Notes: generated from the sequence alone by a model not told the origin. A stretch of DNA of 64,000 nucleotides from an uncultured Deferribacteres bacterium (GCA_913009825.1 CAJVYQ010000003.1:1-64000), one strand, 5' to 3'; counted from the stretch's first letter, positions 1-9,134 are shown. Numbers and translations are program-made.

Positions 1-121
1 GCCGTGAACGACAAGGCTAAGAAATGAAAGGGCGCTAAAGCGTCCTATTTACGATAGCATCCTTCAGGATGCTTTCATGTCTTAGCCTGAGGGTTCACTC
101 TCAGGCGACCTGAATAGTTAC
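1..121. mobile_element. MITE, GTAACTATTCAGGT family, subtype A (cut by window edge)
   Basis: Right-hand part of a non-autonomous element. Its right end is ACCTGAATAGTTAC (108-121). Read on the minus strand it is nearly identical to the complete element at 23851-24010, including the internal palindromes around AGCATCCTGAAGGATGCT. About 40 bp of the left end lie outside the window. It carries no gene. Confidence 0.8.
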
Positions 122-224
122 AAATAAATATTGATTGTAACTTCTGATAAACTTGGTTAAAATAATTATACATTGGTATATTTGATCCTTTTATTTATCC
201 TTTACGAGGAATGTAAAATTTGGG

Positions 225-381
225 GTAACTACCCGGGTGGGCTCCATGAATTAATTGTAATCACGCTTCGACTCCACTCAGCATGGCTATTGAAGCCGGC
301 CTGAGCCCTTCGGCAAGCTCAGGATAAACTCAGCCGAAGGCTTCCCGCACATCAAAAAACAAGTGCACATTAAGTAGTTAC
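225..381. mobile_element. MITE, GTAACTATTCAGGT family, subtype B
   Basis: Degenerate copy with left end GTAACTACCCGGGT and right end ending GTAGTTAC. Flanks are AATTTGGG (217-224) and AATTGGGG (382-389), 7 of 8 identical, so probably a decayed 8-bp target duplication. The interior (TTCGACTCCACTCAGCATGG and following) is shared with the copies at 8874 and 20744. The remainder of 382-617 holds two copies of the small palindrome CCTCGTAGAGG (near 443 and 496) and no gene. Confidence 0.65.
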
Positions 382-617
382 AATTGGGGTAGATTATTCT
401 ACGATTACAACAATTAAACATCTACGATGTCTGGCATTAAAACCTCGTAGAGGTTATATTATTGTAAAAACGAATTGACTTTTAAAAGCCCAAATCCTCG
501 TAGAGGATTCATAATGATTAAAGTTTCTCATATAAAATTAGATACGATGATTTTACGAATCTTTGCCACCTCTAAGAAACTTCCTTATAAGTTTTTTAGA
601 AGTTATTATTGGCAATT

Positions 618-1250
618 TTATTGTATTGACAAACCGGAAAAACCAAGGAAAGCGATTGCCATCAGGGTTGCCATGATAAATGCAATCGGCGTACCTTTCA
701 ACGCTTCTGGGACATCCGCCATATCAAGCTTCTCCCGTATTCCGGCCATTAAAACCAGTGCCATCGTAAAACCCACGCCGGCGGAAAAAGCCTGCACAAT
801 ACTCTCAATCAGATTTAATTTCTGGTCGATATTCATAACGGTTACACCGAGTATGGCACAATTTGTAGTGATTAACGGCAGGTAAATTCCTAACGAACGA
901 TACAAAGCAGGACTCATTTTCTGAATCACCATTTCAACAAATTGCACCAGTGCAGCAATAACTAAAATGAATGTAATAGTACGCAAAAAAGTTAAATCCG
1001 GCGGTTTCTCGGTTTTTAACAGATGAAAAAACAGATTGCTGTCCACGGGAGCAAGTAAATACTCATATATCAGCCAGGTGACAAATGAGGCAAGGGTCAT
1101 GACAAAAATTACGGCAAAACCCATTCCCACTGCAGAATCGAGCTGCTTGGAAACGCCCATATAAGGACAGATGCCGAGAAAACGGTTTAAAACAAAATTA
1201 TTGATAAAAATGGCGGAAATCGCGATGATGAACAAGGTTTTAATTTCCAT
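618..1250 (-). CDS. rnfA: Rnf electron transport complex subunit RnfA
   Basis: Integral membrane subunit of the Rnf complex (ferredoxin:NAD+ oxidoreductase coupled to Na+ or H+ transport). The 210-residue protein has about six hydrophobic segments. It shows the two conserved cysteine loops of the RnfA/NqrE family: FLGICPYMGVS near the N-terminus and TTNCAILGV in the middle. Known structures place an intramembrane iron-sulfur centre between RnfA and RnfE. It is the last gene of the rnfC-D-G-E-A run, 18 bp after rnfE, with a GGGTGA ribosome site. rnfB, often next in this order, is absent: the 617 bp downstream contain only repeats. Length and motifs are typical. Confidence 0.95.
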   Translation of the reverse strand: MEIKTLFIIAISAIFINNFVLNRFLGICPYMGVSKQLDSAVGMGFAVIFVMTLASFVTWLIYEYLLAPVDSNLFFHLLKTEKPPDLTFLRTITFILVIAALVQFVEMVIQKMSPALYRSLGIYLPLITTNCAILGVTVMNIDQKLNLIESIVQAFSAGVGFTMALVLMAGIREKLDMADVPEALKGTPIAFIMATLMAIAFLGFSGLSIQ

Positions 1251-1268
1251 TTTTCACCCTATTTAAAA

Positions 1269-1871
1269 TTAAGATGACAGCTTCCGTTTATTATCGATCC
1301 AATTGAACAAACCCAAATAGAGTCCTAAAACAAGAAATGCACCGGGAGGAAGAATAAAAATCAGCAACGGGGTAAAATGCTGACCGAGAACAGGATAACC
1401 CCAAAAGGTGCCGTTGCCAAGGAGCTCCCTGGTGATTCCCAGCGAAAGCAGGGCCAGCGTAAATCCCAATCCCATACCAAGAGCATCCGCGATGGAATCC
1501 ATAATTGTGTTTTTGCTGGCAAATGCTTCGGCCCGGCCAAGAATAATACAGTTAACAACAATCAACGGGACAAAAATTCCCAACGCTTTATGCAGAGCAG
1601 GTGTGTAGGCGGCCATAACCAAATCGATGATGGTAACAAAAGCGGAGATGACGACAACAAACATAGGAATACGGATTTTTTTGGGCACAATATTTTTTAT
1701 CAGCGAAATAACAATATTAGAGCCAAGTAAAACAAACGTTGCCGCCACACCCATGCCAACTGCATTTTCAACCGTATTGGAAACCGCCAGCGTGGGACAC
1801 ATTCCCAACACCATGCGATAGACCGGATTTTCGACATAAATACCTTTTGCAAATTCTTTACCGATTGCCAT
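1269..1871 (-). CDS. rnfE: Rnf electron transport complex subunit RnfE
   Basis: Membrane subunit of the Rnf complex, homologous to RnfA and NqrD. The 200-residue protein has about six membrane segments. The paired cysteine motifs are GMCPTLAVS (N-terminal) and VNCIILGRAEAFAS (central), matching the site that holds an iron-sulfur cluster at the RnfA/RnfE interface. The ATG has a strong AAGGAGA seven bases upstream. It is separated from rnfG by 180 bp that contain a MITE (1902-2034), an unusual interruption of an otherwise tight operon. The start and length are standard. Confidence 0.95.
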   Translation of the reverse strand: MAIGKEFAKGIYVENPVYRMVLGMCPTLAVSNTVENAVGMGVAATFVLLGSNIVISLIKNIVPKKIRIPMFVVVISAFVTIIDLVMAAYTPALHKALGIFVPLIVVNCIILGRAEAFASKNTIMDSIADALGMGLGFTLALLSLGITRELLGNGTFWGYPVLGQHFTPLLIFILPPGAFLVLGLYLGLFNWIDNKRKLSS

Positions 1872-1901
1872 TCCACTATCTCCTTAAAGGCAAAAAAAAC
1901 C

Positions 1902-2034
1902 GCAGCTATTCAGGTATGCTTGTTTTGGGTTGCGTAGGGAGCCTTCGACTCCGCTTAGGCTGGCTTTGATAGCCATGCTGAGCGGAGTTGAAGCTCGGTG
2001 TCATTTAATTTATAGAACAAACCTGAATAGTTAC
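1902..2034. mobile_element. MITE-like repeat inside the rnf operon
   Basis: Left end GCAGCTATTCAGGT and right end ACCTGAATAGTTAC match the GTAACTATTCAGGT terminal repeats, two mismatches on the left. The interior contains GCCTTCGACTCCGCTTAGGC and its partial inverted partner, so the transcript can fold. No clear 8-bp duplication remains. It sits between rnfG and rnfE and must be read through if the operon is a single transcript. Confidence 0.7.
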
Positions 2035-2051
2035 AAAACTCAATTAAAATC

Positions 2052-2651
2052 TCAGATGACCGGTTTTACTTTATTTTGAAATCCGCCAATTTTCTTTTCC
2101 AAATCTTCCAGGGCCTTATAGATGGAATTGGTTACCGCACGAGAGGAAATGGTAGCTCCTGTGATACTCTCGATGGTACCGCCATCTTTATCCACCGTCA
2201 GTTGATTCATCTTTTTCCCGGAAAACTGCGTCTGAAACCACGGTTTTGTATCCCCATATTTGATTTCCGTAACTTTTGCGCCTAAACCCGGAGTTTCCAA
2301 CTGACTTAAAATGTTTATGCCAAAGACCGTTCCGGCAGTATCAACGCCAACCAACGTTTCAACGGTGCTGGAATAACCAACGCCAAAAGCGGTAAAAATA
2401 TAACCCACCAGTTTGGTAGAATCGGATTCGGCATAACATTTGTAATAATCCACCTTACCGTCCGGTTTAAGAACCGGTTCAATTTTCCCTTTTTCACCGG
2501 CGGGCGAAACATTGTTTAAAGCCAACAGCAGTGCTTCCTTTTTATGTTGTTCGATCACAGGTTTTGTTTTGTTATTTACCAATGCCAGCGCGGCGGCGGC
2601 GATCAAAGTTGTAAACATCAGTATAAACGGTAATTTCCAAAGCTGATTCAT
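2052..2651 (-). CDS. rnfG: Rnf electron transport complex subunit RnfG
   Basis: FMN-carrying subunit of Rnf, anchored by one N-terminal membrane helix with the flavin domain outside the cytoplasmic membrane. The 199-residue protein begins with a hydrophobic segment (about residues 5-23). It ends with SITGATISSRAV, in which the threonine of GAT is the residue that the family flavinylates covalently (FMN transferase ApbE is not in this window). The start chosen is ATG at 2651, overlapping the rnfD stop as ATGA. A longer frame reaching 2792 lies inside rnfD and is rejected. Confidence 0.94.
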   Translation of the reverse strand: MNQLWKLPFILMFTTLIAAAALALVNNKTKPVIEQHKKEALLLALNNVSPAGEKGKIEPVLKPDGKVDYYKCYAESDSTKLVGYIFTAFGVGYSSTVETLVGVDTAGTVFGINILSQLETPGLGAKVTEIKYGDTKPWFQTQFSGKKMNQLTVDKDGGTIESITGATISSRAVTNSIYKALEDLEKKIGGFQNKVKPVI

Positions 2652-3688
2652 TTCTTTTTCCTCTCGCCAAGAATTCGCGGTTTGGTATAACGGTTCAAAA
2701 GCGGAACCGTCAGATTCATAAGCAGAATGGAATAGGAAACACCCTCGGGATATCCGCCAATCAAACGAATGACAATGGCGATGACGCCGCACCCCGCGCC
2801 AAAATAGATTTGTCCCTTTGGTGTAATGGGAGAAGTCACCATATCGGTTGCCATAAAAAATGCGCCGAGTATTAAGCCGCCGGCCAAAATATGAAAAATC
2901 GCATCCCCGGAAAACAGGCCGGCCTGTCCGCCAAACATCCAGGCCAGAATTCCCACCGTAGCAATAAAAGTAAATGGAATTCTCCAGCCAATGATGCGCC
3001 GGTACATCAAGAATGCCGCACCAATTAGCAAAAGTATGGCCGAAGTTTCACCCAAACAGCCGCCCACTTTGCCGAAAAACAGATCGGAATAGGAATCCTG
3101 CAGGGCACGTATGGTCCGGCTGGCGCCCACTACTTTTTCAACGGAAAAGGCATCGGCGTGCTTAACGATGTTGAGCGATTGTTTCAATGCATTCAACGGA
3201 GTTGCTCCGGAGAACACGTCCACCATTGTTGCCGATAACGTACCACCGCGGGGCAGCGTTTTGAAAACCGTCATCTGCACCGGCCAGGATGCCAGCATAA
3301 AGGCTCTTGCCGCCAGCGCCGGATTAACCGGGTTATATCCTAAGCCGCCAAATGCCTGTTTCGCAATGCCAATGGCAAAAATGCCGCCCAAAACCGGCAT
3401 CCAGATCGGGATTTCTGCGGGCAGGTTATATGCCAATAACATGCCGGTAACCACCGCACTCAGATCGTTGATGGTCACGGGTTTTTTCATCATCTTCTCT
3501 AAAACCGCTTCTGTAATCACACAGGATGCTACCGTTGCCGCCACAACCCAAAGCGCCCTCGGGCCGAAGAAATAGAAAGAGCCTGCCAGCGCCGGCAATA
3601 AGGCAATGATGACATACAGCATGATTTTTTGCACTGAATCTTTGTCGTAAAGATGGGGAGATGAAGAAACCCGAAATAGTTTATCCAT
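2648..3688 (-). CDS. rnfD: Rnf electron transport complex subunit RnfD
   Basis: Large membrane subunit of Rnf, homologous to NqrB, with about nine to ten transmembrane helices. At residues 160-166 it has SGATPLN, in which T163 is the expected covalent FMN site. The conserved YNPVNPALAARAF segment (residues 118-130) is intact. Length 346 is normal. It starts 39 bp after rnfC and overlaps rnfG by 4 bp, so C, D and G are translationally coupled. The motif set distinguishes Rnf from Na+-NQR only together with the iron-sulfur protein RnfC encoded upstream. Confidence 0.95.
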   Translation of the reverse strand: MDKLFRVSSSPHLYDKDSVQKIMLYVIIALLPALAGSFYFFGPRALWVVAATVASCVITEAVLEKMMKKPVTINDLSAVVTGMLLAYNLPAEIPIWMPVLGGIFAIGIAKQAFGGLGYNPVNPALAARAFMLASWPVQMTVFKTLPRGGTLSATMVDVFSGATPLNALKQSLNIVKHADAFSVEKVVGASRTIRALQDSYSDLFFGKVGGCLGETSAILLLIGAAFLMYRRIIGWRIPFTFIATVGILAWMFGGQAGLFSGDAIFHILAGGLILGAFFMATDMVTSPITPKGQIYFGAGCGVIAIVIRLIGGYPEGVSYSILLMNLTVPLLNRYTKPRILGERKKK

Positions 3689-3727
3689 TCTGTTGTCAGC
3701 CTTCCAATAAAAGAATCATAAAACCGG

Positions 3728-5062
3728 TTAACTTGCTTTCCTCCTCTGCCGGATCACTTTGAACTTACCAAATCGAATAGATTGCAATAAATTCCGTCTT
3801 GAGGGACAAATAAAAGTGCAGGTGCCGCATTCAATACAATCCATCAGTCCCAAAATTACCGCTTGATCATAATGCTCAAAATCCACCAACTCTGCCAACG
3901 TGGTTGGCATCAATCCCATGGGACAAGTATCAACACACCGGCCGCAACTGATACATGGCAGCGGCTCATTTCTTTTTGTGGCAGCCTGGTCCAATACCAG
4001 AATACCGGAAGTTCCTTTAATCACCGGAACCTCGTCGGTGTATTGTGCAATGCCCATCATCGGGCCGCCCATGATTAATTTGGACACATTTTCTTTATAG
4101 CCGCCGCAAAATTCAATGACATCTTTAAATAGTGTGCCAATTCGCACCAGGATATTTTTGGTTTCATTAACACCGGCGCCGGTGATGGTGGCCACTCTTT
4201 GATATAACGGAATATTTTCGGCAACGGCCTGATAAACAGCACGGGCAGTACCGACATTTTGCACCAGGCACCCCACATCCATGGGCAGACCGCCGGTGGG
4301 CACCTGCCGTTTCGTGATAGCATAAATCAACTGTTTTTCAGCACCCTGCGGGTATTTCACATTCAAACCAACAACGCTGATTCCTTCATAAGCAGAGGCT
4401 TTCTTCCGCACCAGTTTGATGGCATCCGGTTTGTTGTTTTCAATAGCGATATATGCACGTTTGATATTCAATATTTTTTGAAATATTTGCAAACCCTTCA
4501 AAATATCATCCGGATATTCCAGCATCAGACGATGATCTGCCGTCAGATAAGGTTCGCATTCGGCACCGTTGAGGATCAATGTATCGATGGGTTTATCTTT
4601 TGGAGGCGATAGCTTGACATGCGTGGGAAAAGAAGCGCCGCCCATACCGGAAATTCCAGCTTCGCGAATCCGGTTCTTCATCTCATCGGGAGAAAGATTC
4701 AAATAATTTTCGTTGGGTTGTATGGAATCGGAAAGAGTATCTACACCGTCATTTTCGATGACAATCGCCTGGGTCTTCATGCCCAATGGATGCTGAAATT
4801 CGCCTATTTTTGTCACTTTTCCGGAGATGGATGCATGAACAGGCAGGGAGACAAAACCGTTCGCTTCACAAATTTTGTCGCCAATTTTTACCGTGTCGCC
4901 TTTCTGTACCAAAACCTGAGAAGGGGCACCGATATGCTGCTGAACAGGAATAATAACCTGCTGCGGCGACGGCATGATTTCTATCGGTTTATGTTCAGTA
5001 AATTCTTTTCCTTCGGGTGGATGGGCACCTCCCTTGAAAGTCATCTTCTTTAAGCCGAACAT
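3728..5062 (-). CDS. rnfC: Rnf electron transport complex subunit RnfC
   Basis: Soluble NADH/FMN and iron-sulfur subunit of Rnf. The 444-residue protein opens with the family-typical FKGGAHPPEGKE segment, then a flavoprotein-like domain (GISGMGGASFPTHVK) and an SLBB-like region. Two [4Fe-4S] motifs follow at the C-terminus: CISCGRCVDTCP and CIECGTCTFICP. The long alanine/lysine-rich C-terminal repeat tail seen in proteobacterial RnfC is missing; the protein stops shortly after the second cluster. The start is ATG at 5062 behind GAGGAGAG; an upstream in-frame start at 5107 has no ribosome site. It is the first gene of the operon, 215 bp downstream of nrdR. Confidence 0.95.
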   Translation of the reverse strand: MFGLKKMTFKGGAHPPEGKEFTEHKPIEIMPSPQQVIIPVQQHIGAPSQVLVQKGDTVKIGDKICEANGFVSLPVHASISGKVTKIGEFQHPLGMKTQAIVIENDGVDTLSDSIQPNENYLNLSPDEMKNRIREAGISGMGGASFPTHVKLSPPKDKPIDTLILNGAECEPYLTADHRLMLEYPDDILKGLQIFQKILNIKRAYIAIENNKPDAIKLVRKKASAYEGISVVGLNVKYPQGAEKQLIYAITKRQVPTGGLPMDVGCLVQNVGTARAVYQAVAENIPLYQRVATITGAGVNETKNILVRIGTLFKDVIEFCGGYKENVSKLIMGGPMMGIAQYTDEVPVIKGTSGILVLDQAATKRNEPLPCISCGRCVDTCPMGLMPTTLAELVDFEHYDQAVILGLMDCIECGTCTFICPSRRNLLQSIRFGKFKVIRQRRKAS

Positions 5063-5107
5063 TTTGTTCTCTCCTCGTCTTATCCGCACGCAAAAGTGGA
5101 ATCGCAA

Positions 5108-5230
5108 TCAACAATATTTCAATAATAAAACCCTCGCTCAGGTTCCTGGGAAAGAACAGTTGCACCTCACCGTTGCGGGAGAACAATGAAGCGAAACCTG
5201 GGGGAGGGTTGTTTCGGTACTATACCCGGA
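5108..5230 (-). promoter_or_regulatory. Structured leader or terminator between nrdR and rnfC
   Basis: On the minus strand, AACCCT near 5210 can pair with AGGGTT near 5131, and CGCTTCA near 5192 with TGAGCG near 5139. A competing pairing joins CAGGTT to AACCTG. The structure encloses about 60 nt and is followed by TTTTATTATT. This could be a weak nrdR terminator or a cis-acting leader of rnfC. I could not match it to a known riboswitch class by eye. Confidence 0.35.
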
Positions 5231-5276
5231 TTTTTCCATATCGGGCAGTTTCGTAAACTGTTTGAACATGCAACAA

Positions 5277-5738
5277 TTAACTTTTCTTATCCGACTTTAG
5301 TTGTTCTATCTCTTTAAAAAACTGTTCCTTATCTTCATATTTCCGATAGACGGAGGCAAAGCGAACATAAGCCACATCATCAACTTTCCGCAATTGCCTG
5401 ATGACAAATTCACCGATTGTCCTGGAGTGTACTTCCCGCGCTTTCAAATCCTGGATTTCACTTTCGATATTTCCCAAAATCCGATCGATCTGATCGGAAG
5501 AAATAGGACGTTTGTTACAGGCGATCTCAATTCCCCGGCGTAATTTGGTGCGGTCGTACGGTTCTCGGTTTTTATCCTGCTTGAGGACAACGATTGAGAG
5601 ATTTACGAGGGTCTCTTTGGTGGTATATTTCCTGCCGCATGAACGGCACAGCCGCCTTCTGCGAATTACTCTGCCATTTTTGCTCTCGCGTGAATCGATG
5701 ACCTTATCTTCTGTTACACCACAAAACGGACACTTCAT
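5277..5738 (-). CDS. nrdR: Transcriptional repressor NrdR
   Basis: ATP/dATP-sensing repressor of ribonucleotide reductase genes. The 153-residue protein has the N-terminal zinc ribbon (C3, C6, C31, C34; MKCPFCGVTEDKVIDSRES) followed by the ATP-cone domain (about residues 48-138). This length and order are diagnostic of NrdR. It starts 20 bp after glyA and closes the rpiB-glyA-nrdR run; the glyA-nrdR pairing is known in other bacteria. No ribonucleotide reductase gene or clear NrdR box is seen in this window, so its targets lie elsewhere. Confidence 0.95.
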   Translation of the reverse strand: MKCPFCGVTEDKVIDSRESKNGRVIRRRRLCRSCGRKYTTKETLVNLSIVVLKQDKNREPYDRTKLRRGIEIACNKRPISSDQIDRILGNIESEIQDLKAREVHSRTIGEFVIRQLRKVDDVAYVRFASVYRKYEDKEQFFKEIEQLKSDKKS

Positions 5739-5758
5739 CTGTTCAAATTATCCTCGAT

Positions 5759-7060
5759 TCAGTCAGGCACATCATACAGGGGGAATTGACGACTCAACTC
5801 TGCAACCTGACGAGCAACCGCCTGAATCCGGTTTTCGTTATCCATATTCGACAGAATCCGGTCAATCATACCGGCAATGGTTTTCATCTGATCTTCCTTC
5901 ATCCCTCTGGTTGTCAACGCAGGGGTACCAATTCGAATACCGCTGGTGACAAACGGACTTCTGGTATCGAATGGAACCATATTTTTATTCACCGTAATTC
6001 CCGCCTGTTCCAGGTTACGTTCAGCATCACGGCCGCTGATCTCTTTATTGGACAGATCGACTAACATCAGGTGAGTATCTGTGCCGCCGGAAACGATATT
6101 ATAACCTCTATCGATGAGAGCCTGGGCAAGAGTCCGGGCATTTTTAATCACCTGTTTTGAATATTCTTTGAATTCGGGCTGTAACGCTTCTAAAAATGCC
6201 ACCGCTTTGGCTGCAATCACATGCATCAACGGGCCGCCTTGAATGCCGGGAAACACATTGCTGTCGATTACCGCAGACCATTTTTTAACTTTACCTTTGG
6301 AGGTAGTTATTCCCAGGTCATTTTCACTATCCCGTCCTACCAGAATCATGCCGCCGCGCGGCCCGCGCAGTGTTTTGTGGGTGGTTGTAGTTGTAATGTG
6401 AGCGTAAGGAATGGAACTCATTACCAGTCCGGATGCGATCAGACCAGCCGGATGCGCAATATCGGCCACCAATTTGGCGCCGACTATATCGGCAATTTCC
6501 CGGAATGATTTAAAATCGAATTCCCGGGAATAGGCGCTGGCGCCGGTCATAATCATTTTGGGTTTTTCGCGCCTGGCAATATCTTCAACTTCATTCATAT
6601 CGATTCGGCCGGTTTCCTGCGAAACACCATAAGGAACAATACGGTAATATCGGCCGGAAAAGTTCACCGGACTGCCGTGGGAAAGGTGCCCGCCATGGGA
6701 CAGGTTCATACCCATCACGGTATCCCCCGGTTGCAGCAGTGCAAAATAAACGGCCATATTCGCTTGGGAACCACAATGAGGCTGCACATTGGCATGGTCG
6801 GCGCCGAACAGTTTTTTCGCCCGTTCGCGGGCAAGTTCTTCCGCTACATCAACAAATTCGCAGCCGCCGTAGTATCTTTTTCCCGGATACCCCTCGGCGT
6901 ATTTGTTGGTCATCACACTACCCACAGCCTGCATCACCGCCTGACTGACAAAATTTTCCGAAGCAATCAATTCCAGTTTATCATTCTGGCGCTCAAACTC
7001 ATGAACCAACGAAGAAAAAATTTCCGGGTCGGTTGTTTTTAAACTATCGTAACTTAACAT
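5759..7060 (-). CDS. glyA: Serine hydroxymethyltransferase
   Basis: PLP enzyme that converts serine and tetrahydrofolate to glycine and 5,10-methylene-THF, the main one-carbon source for purines and thymidylate. The 433-residue protein contains the PLP-lysine motif [15 protein letters not shown] (K229), the [13 protein letters not shown] substrate loop (residues 54-66) and DIAHPAGLI (PLP-contacting D/H, around 200-208). Length is typical. Only 15 bp separate it from rpiB upstream, so the two are probably co-transcribed. Confidence 0.97.
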   Translation of the reverse strand: MLSYDSLKTTDPEIFSSLVHEFERQNDKLELIASENFVSQAVMQAVGSVMTNKYAEGYPGKRYYGGCEFVDVAEELARERAKKLFGADHANVQPHCGSQANMAVYFALLQPGDTVMGMNLSHGGHLSHGSPVNFSGRYYRIVPYGVSQETGRIDMNEVEDIARREKPKMIMTGASAYSREFDFKSFREIADIVGAKLVADIAHPAGLIASGLVMSSIPYAHITTTTTHKTLRGPRGGMILVGRDSENDLGITTSKGKVKKWSAVIDSNVFPGIQGGPLMHVIAAKAVAFLEALQPEFKEYSKQVIKNARTLAQALIDRGYNIVSGGTDTHLMLVDLSNKEISGRDAERNLEQAGITVNKNMVPFDTRSPFVTSGIRIGTPALTTRGMKEDQMKTIAGMIDRILSNMDNENRIQAVARQVAELSRQFPLYDVPD

Positions 7061-7075
7061 TAGCGGTCTTCTTTG

Positions 7076-7543
7076 TTAATTGGTCCGGGTTAATTTTTCA
7101 ATCTTTTCCAGTCGTATGCTATGTCGGCCGCCATCAAAAGGAGCGTTAAGCCAGGCATCGACAATTTTGCACGCTTCTTCATCAGATAAAATGCGGCCGC
7201 CCAGACACAAAATATTAGCGTTGTTATGACGGCGGCTCAATTCAGCCAATTGAGGAGTGGTACACAATGCGGCCCGAATTCCCGGCATTTTATTAGCGGT
7301 AATAGACATCCCAATTCCCGTAGCACAAATCAGGATGCCCGCAGTATGCGTTCCTCCGCAAACCGCGCGGGCAACTTTTACAGCGTAGTCGGGATAATCT
7401 ACTCTCTCCCCGGAAAAAGCGCCAAAATCTTCCACAACAATCTGCTTCGAATTCAAAAAAGTTAGTATAGTTTCTTTCAAACGAAAACCGGCATGATCAC
7501 AACCGATCGTTAGCTTTAAATTGGCGGTGTTCAGTAAATCCAT
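7076..7543 (-). CDS. rpiB: Ribose-5-phosphate isomerase B
   Basis: Interconverts ribose 5-phosphate and ribulose 5-phosphate in the pentose phosphate pathway. It shows the RpiB/LacAB signatures GCDHAGFRLKE (N-terminal), ICATGIGMSITANK (anion hole with the catalytic cysteine) and SRRHNNANILCLGGR. About 155 residues from ATG at 7543. A TTG at 7552 is possible because an AAGG lies about 10 bases before it, adding three residues. The gene overlaps the end of the upstream TPR gene by 13 bp, which indicates translational coupling. Confidence 0.93.
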   Translation of the reverse strand: MDLLNTANLKLTIGCDHAGFRLKETILTFLNSKQIVVEDFGAFSGERVDYPDYAVKVARAVCGGTHTAGILICATGIGMSITANKMPGIRAALCTTPQLAELSRRHNNANILCLGGRILSDEEACKIVDAWLNAPFDGGRHSIRLEKIEKLTRTN

Positions 7544-8826
7544 TGATAACAATTGCCCTTAGCCTTTTTCTGATTCTGATGCATAAATTTATCTTCTTTG
7601 GTGGGAAGGTACACTTTCAAAGCTTCAATTTTTTTCTGTGCTGTACTAATCTGGGCAGGATCTTTTTTAGCCTTTTGATATTCGCTGTAAGCCAATTCGT
7701 AGATCAGTTTATCGTTAATATCGAAACCGCCGCCGCCGCGTTTATCCGCACAATATTCCACCGTGGATGAATAGATGTCACCGATCGTAATGTAAGGCAA
7801 GCCGTTGCCGGGAGCCACTTTCATCGCCTTCCGCGCCCAGGTCCGGGCTATCTGAAAACTTTTCTTCGTACGGTAAACATTGGCAATGGAACACATGGTT
7901 TCCACATTGCCGGGTTCGATGGAATTCATCTTTTTCAGGGTCGCGATGGCCGCATTATACTGCTCCAAATTCAATTGTACGTTGGCAAGATAGCGCAATG
8001 CTTCTATATTATCCGGCTGTTTTTGCGCCAAAGTTTCGAATTTCTGCAGGGCTTTTTTATATTCATAATTGCGGTAATAAGTTTTACCCAAATCGAACAT
8101 CAATTTAGTATCGTCCGGTTTATCCGCCAGCATTTTTTCCTGTCTGGCGATCATATCCTCTTCTCTGCCTGCGCTGCGCAACATGGCGGCAAGTTTTTGT
8201 TCGGCTTCCCGGTTTTTGGGTTCAAGCTTCAACAGTGATTCATACGCTTCAATCGCTTTATCGGTTTTGTTGGTCTGATAATACAATTCGCCAAGCGTTT
8301 TGTATAAAGCAGATTTTTCCGGCAACAGTTCACTTGCCTTTTCATACTGAAGAATCGCCTGATCAAAATCATTTTTCTTACGGCTCAAATAACCAAGGCT
8401 TTCGTGGTAGTAAGCATTGTCATCGTAATGTTTCAAACCCTCCCGGAATGCCCATTCCGTGCTGTCCGGTTTATTCTCTTTGATGTAGCATTGGGCTAAC
8501 AGACCATGAATATTTTTATAATAGAATTTCTTCGCTAATTTCATTTCAGGGTCTAAACGGATAATCCGCAAGAAATACCTTTTAGCATCCCTATAATTTT
8601 TATTTTTGTAATACTCGTGGCCCGTGCTTAAATATTTAGTAATCTCAAATTCTCTTATTTTAAGCAGAGAATCCTCAATGGCCTTCTGATGTTCAGGCGT
8701 CATGGTCTCTTTTGTCACGGTTGTTTGTGTACAACTGGTAAAGTAAAATGAATATCCCAATATCAGAATAAACCCGGCTAAAAGTAATATAAAAGATTTT
8801 TTCGGTTTATCGTCTTTCTTGTCCAA
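7531..8826 (-). CDS. TPR-repeat lipoprotein or membrane-anchored protein
   Basis: Tetratricopeptide-repeat protein of 431 residues with a lysine-rich N-terminus, one hydrophobic segment ending in YFTSC (a weak lipobox) and then about nine TPR units (for example DAKRYFLRIIRLDPEMK and KALQKFETLAQKQPDN). It probably faces the periplasm as a scaffold in an envelope complex; no catalytic domain is visible. I place the start at a TTG (8826) because GGGAGG lies five bases upstream. The GTG at 8856 has no ribosome site. It is the first gene of the rpiB-glyA-nrdR run, with a MITE directly upstream. Confidence 0.8.
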   Translation of the reverse strand: MDKKDDKPKKSFILLLAGFILILGYSFYFTSCTQTTVTKETMTPEHQKAIEDSLLKIREFEITKYLSTGHEYYKNKNYRDAKRYFLRIIRLDPEMKLAKKFYYKNIHGLLAQCYIKENKPDSTEWAFREGLKHYDDNAYYHESLGYLSRKKNDFDQAILQYEKASELLPEKSALYKTLGELYYQTNKTDKAIEAYESLLKLEPKNREAEQKLAAMLRSAGREEDMIARQEKMLADKPDDTKLMFDLGKTYYRNYEYKKALQKFETLAQKQPDNIEALRYLANVQLNLEQYNAAIATLKKMNSIEPGNVETMCSIANVYRTKKSFQIARTWARKAMKVAPGNGLPYITIGDIYSSTVEYCADKRGGGGFDINDKLIYELAYSEYQKAKKDPAQISTAQKKIEALKVYLPTKEDKFMHQNQKKAKGNCYQWIY

Positions 8827-8873
8827 TTCGACCTCCCGTAATCTTATAAAAAACACTTTTTATTACAAATGAT

Positions 8874-9030
8874 GTAACTATTCAAGTATGCTCCATAATA
8901 TTAACTGTAATCACGCTTCGACTCCGCCCGGCATGACTTGCAAGGCCAGCCCGAGCCCTCCGACAAGTTCAGGATAAACTCAATCGAAGGCTTATCTCAC
9001 ATCAGGAAACCGGTATACCTGAATAGTTAC
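8874..9030. mobile_element. MITE with 14-bp inverted ends and 8-bp target duplication
   Basis: 157-bp element with left end GTAACTATTCAAGT and right end ACCTGAATAGTTAC. It is flanked by an exact 8-bp duplication CAAATGAT (8866-8873 and 9031-9038). GTAA termini and an 8-bp duplication are hallmarks of the IS66 family. There is no coding capacity. It lies just upstream of the TPR gene and could affect its promoter. Confidence 0.9.
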
Positions 9031-9134
9031 CAAATGATGAAAAAACTTGACAAAAATTTTACAAATAAATAACATAAAAGTCAAGCTATTTTTAGCTTAT
9101 TTTATCACCGAAGCCAAATACTAACTATCTGAAA

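Noticed and set aside
475-885. Open frame on the plus strand
   Set aside because: It runs antisense through rnfA and into repeats; it has no ribosome site and no recognisable domain.
2652-2792. Longer RnfG N-terminus
   Set aside because: It overlaps rnfD out of frame; the ATG at 2651 gives the normal N-terminal membrane helix and an ATGA coupling.
5108-5230. Cobalamin riboswitch before rnfC
   Set aside because: CCCGCAACGGTGA and CCAGGAACCTG recall parts of the B12 box, but the required upstream elements and spacing are missing.
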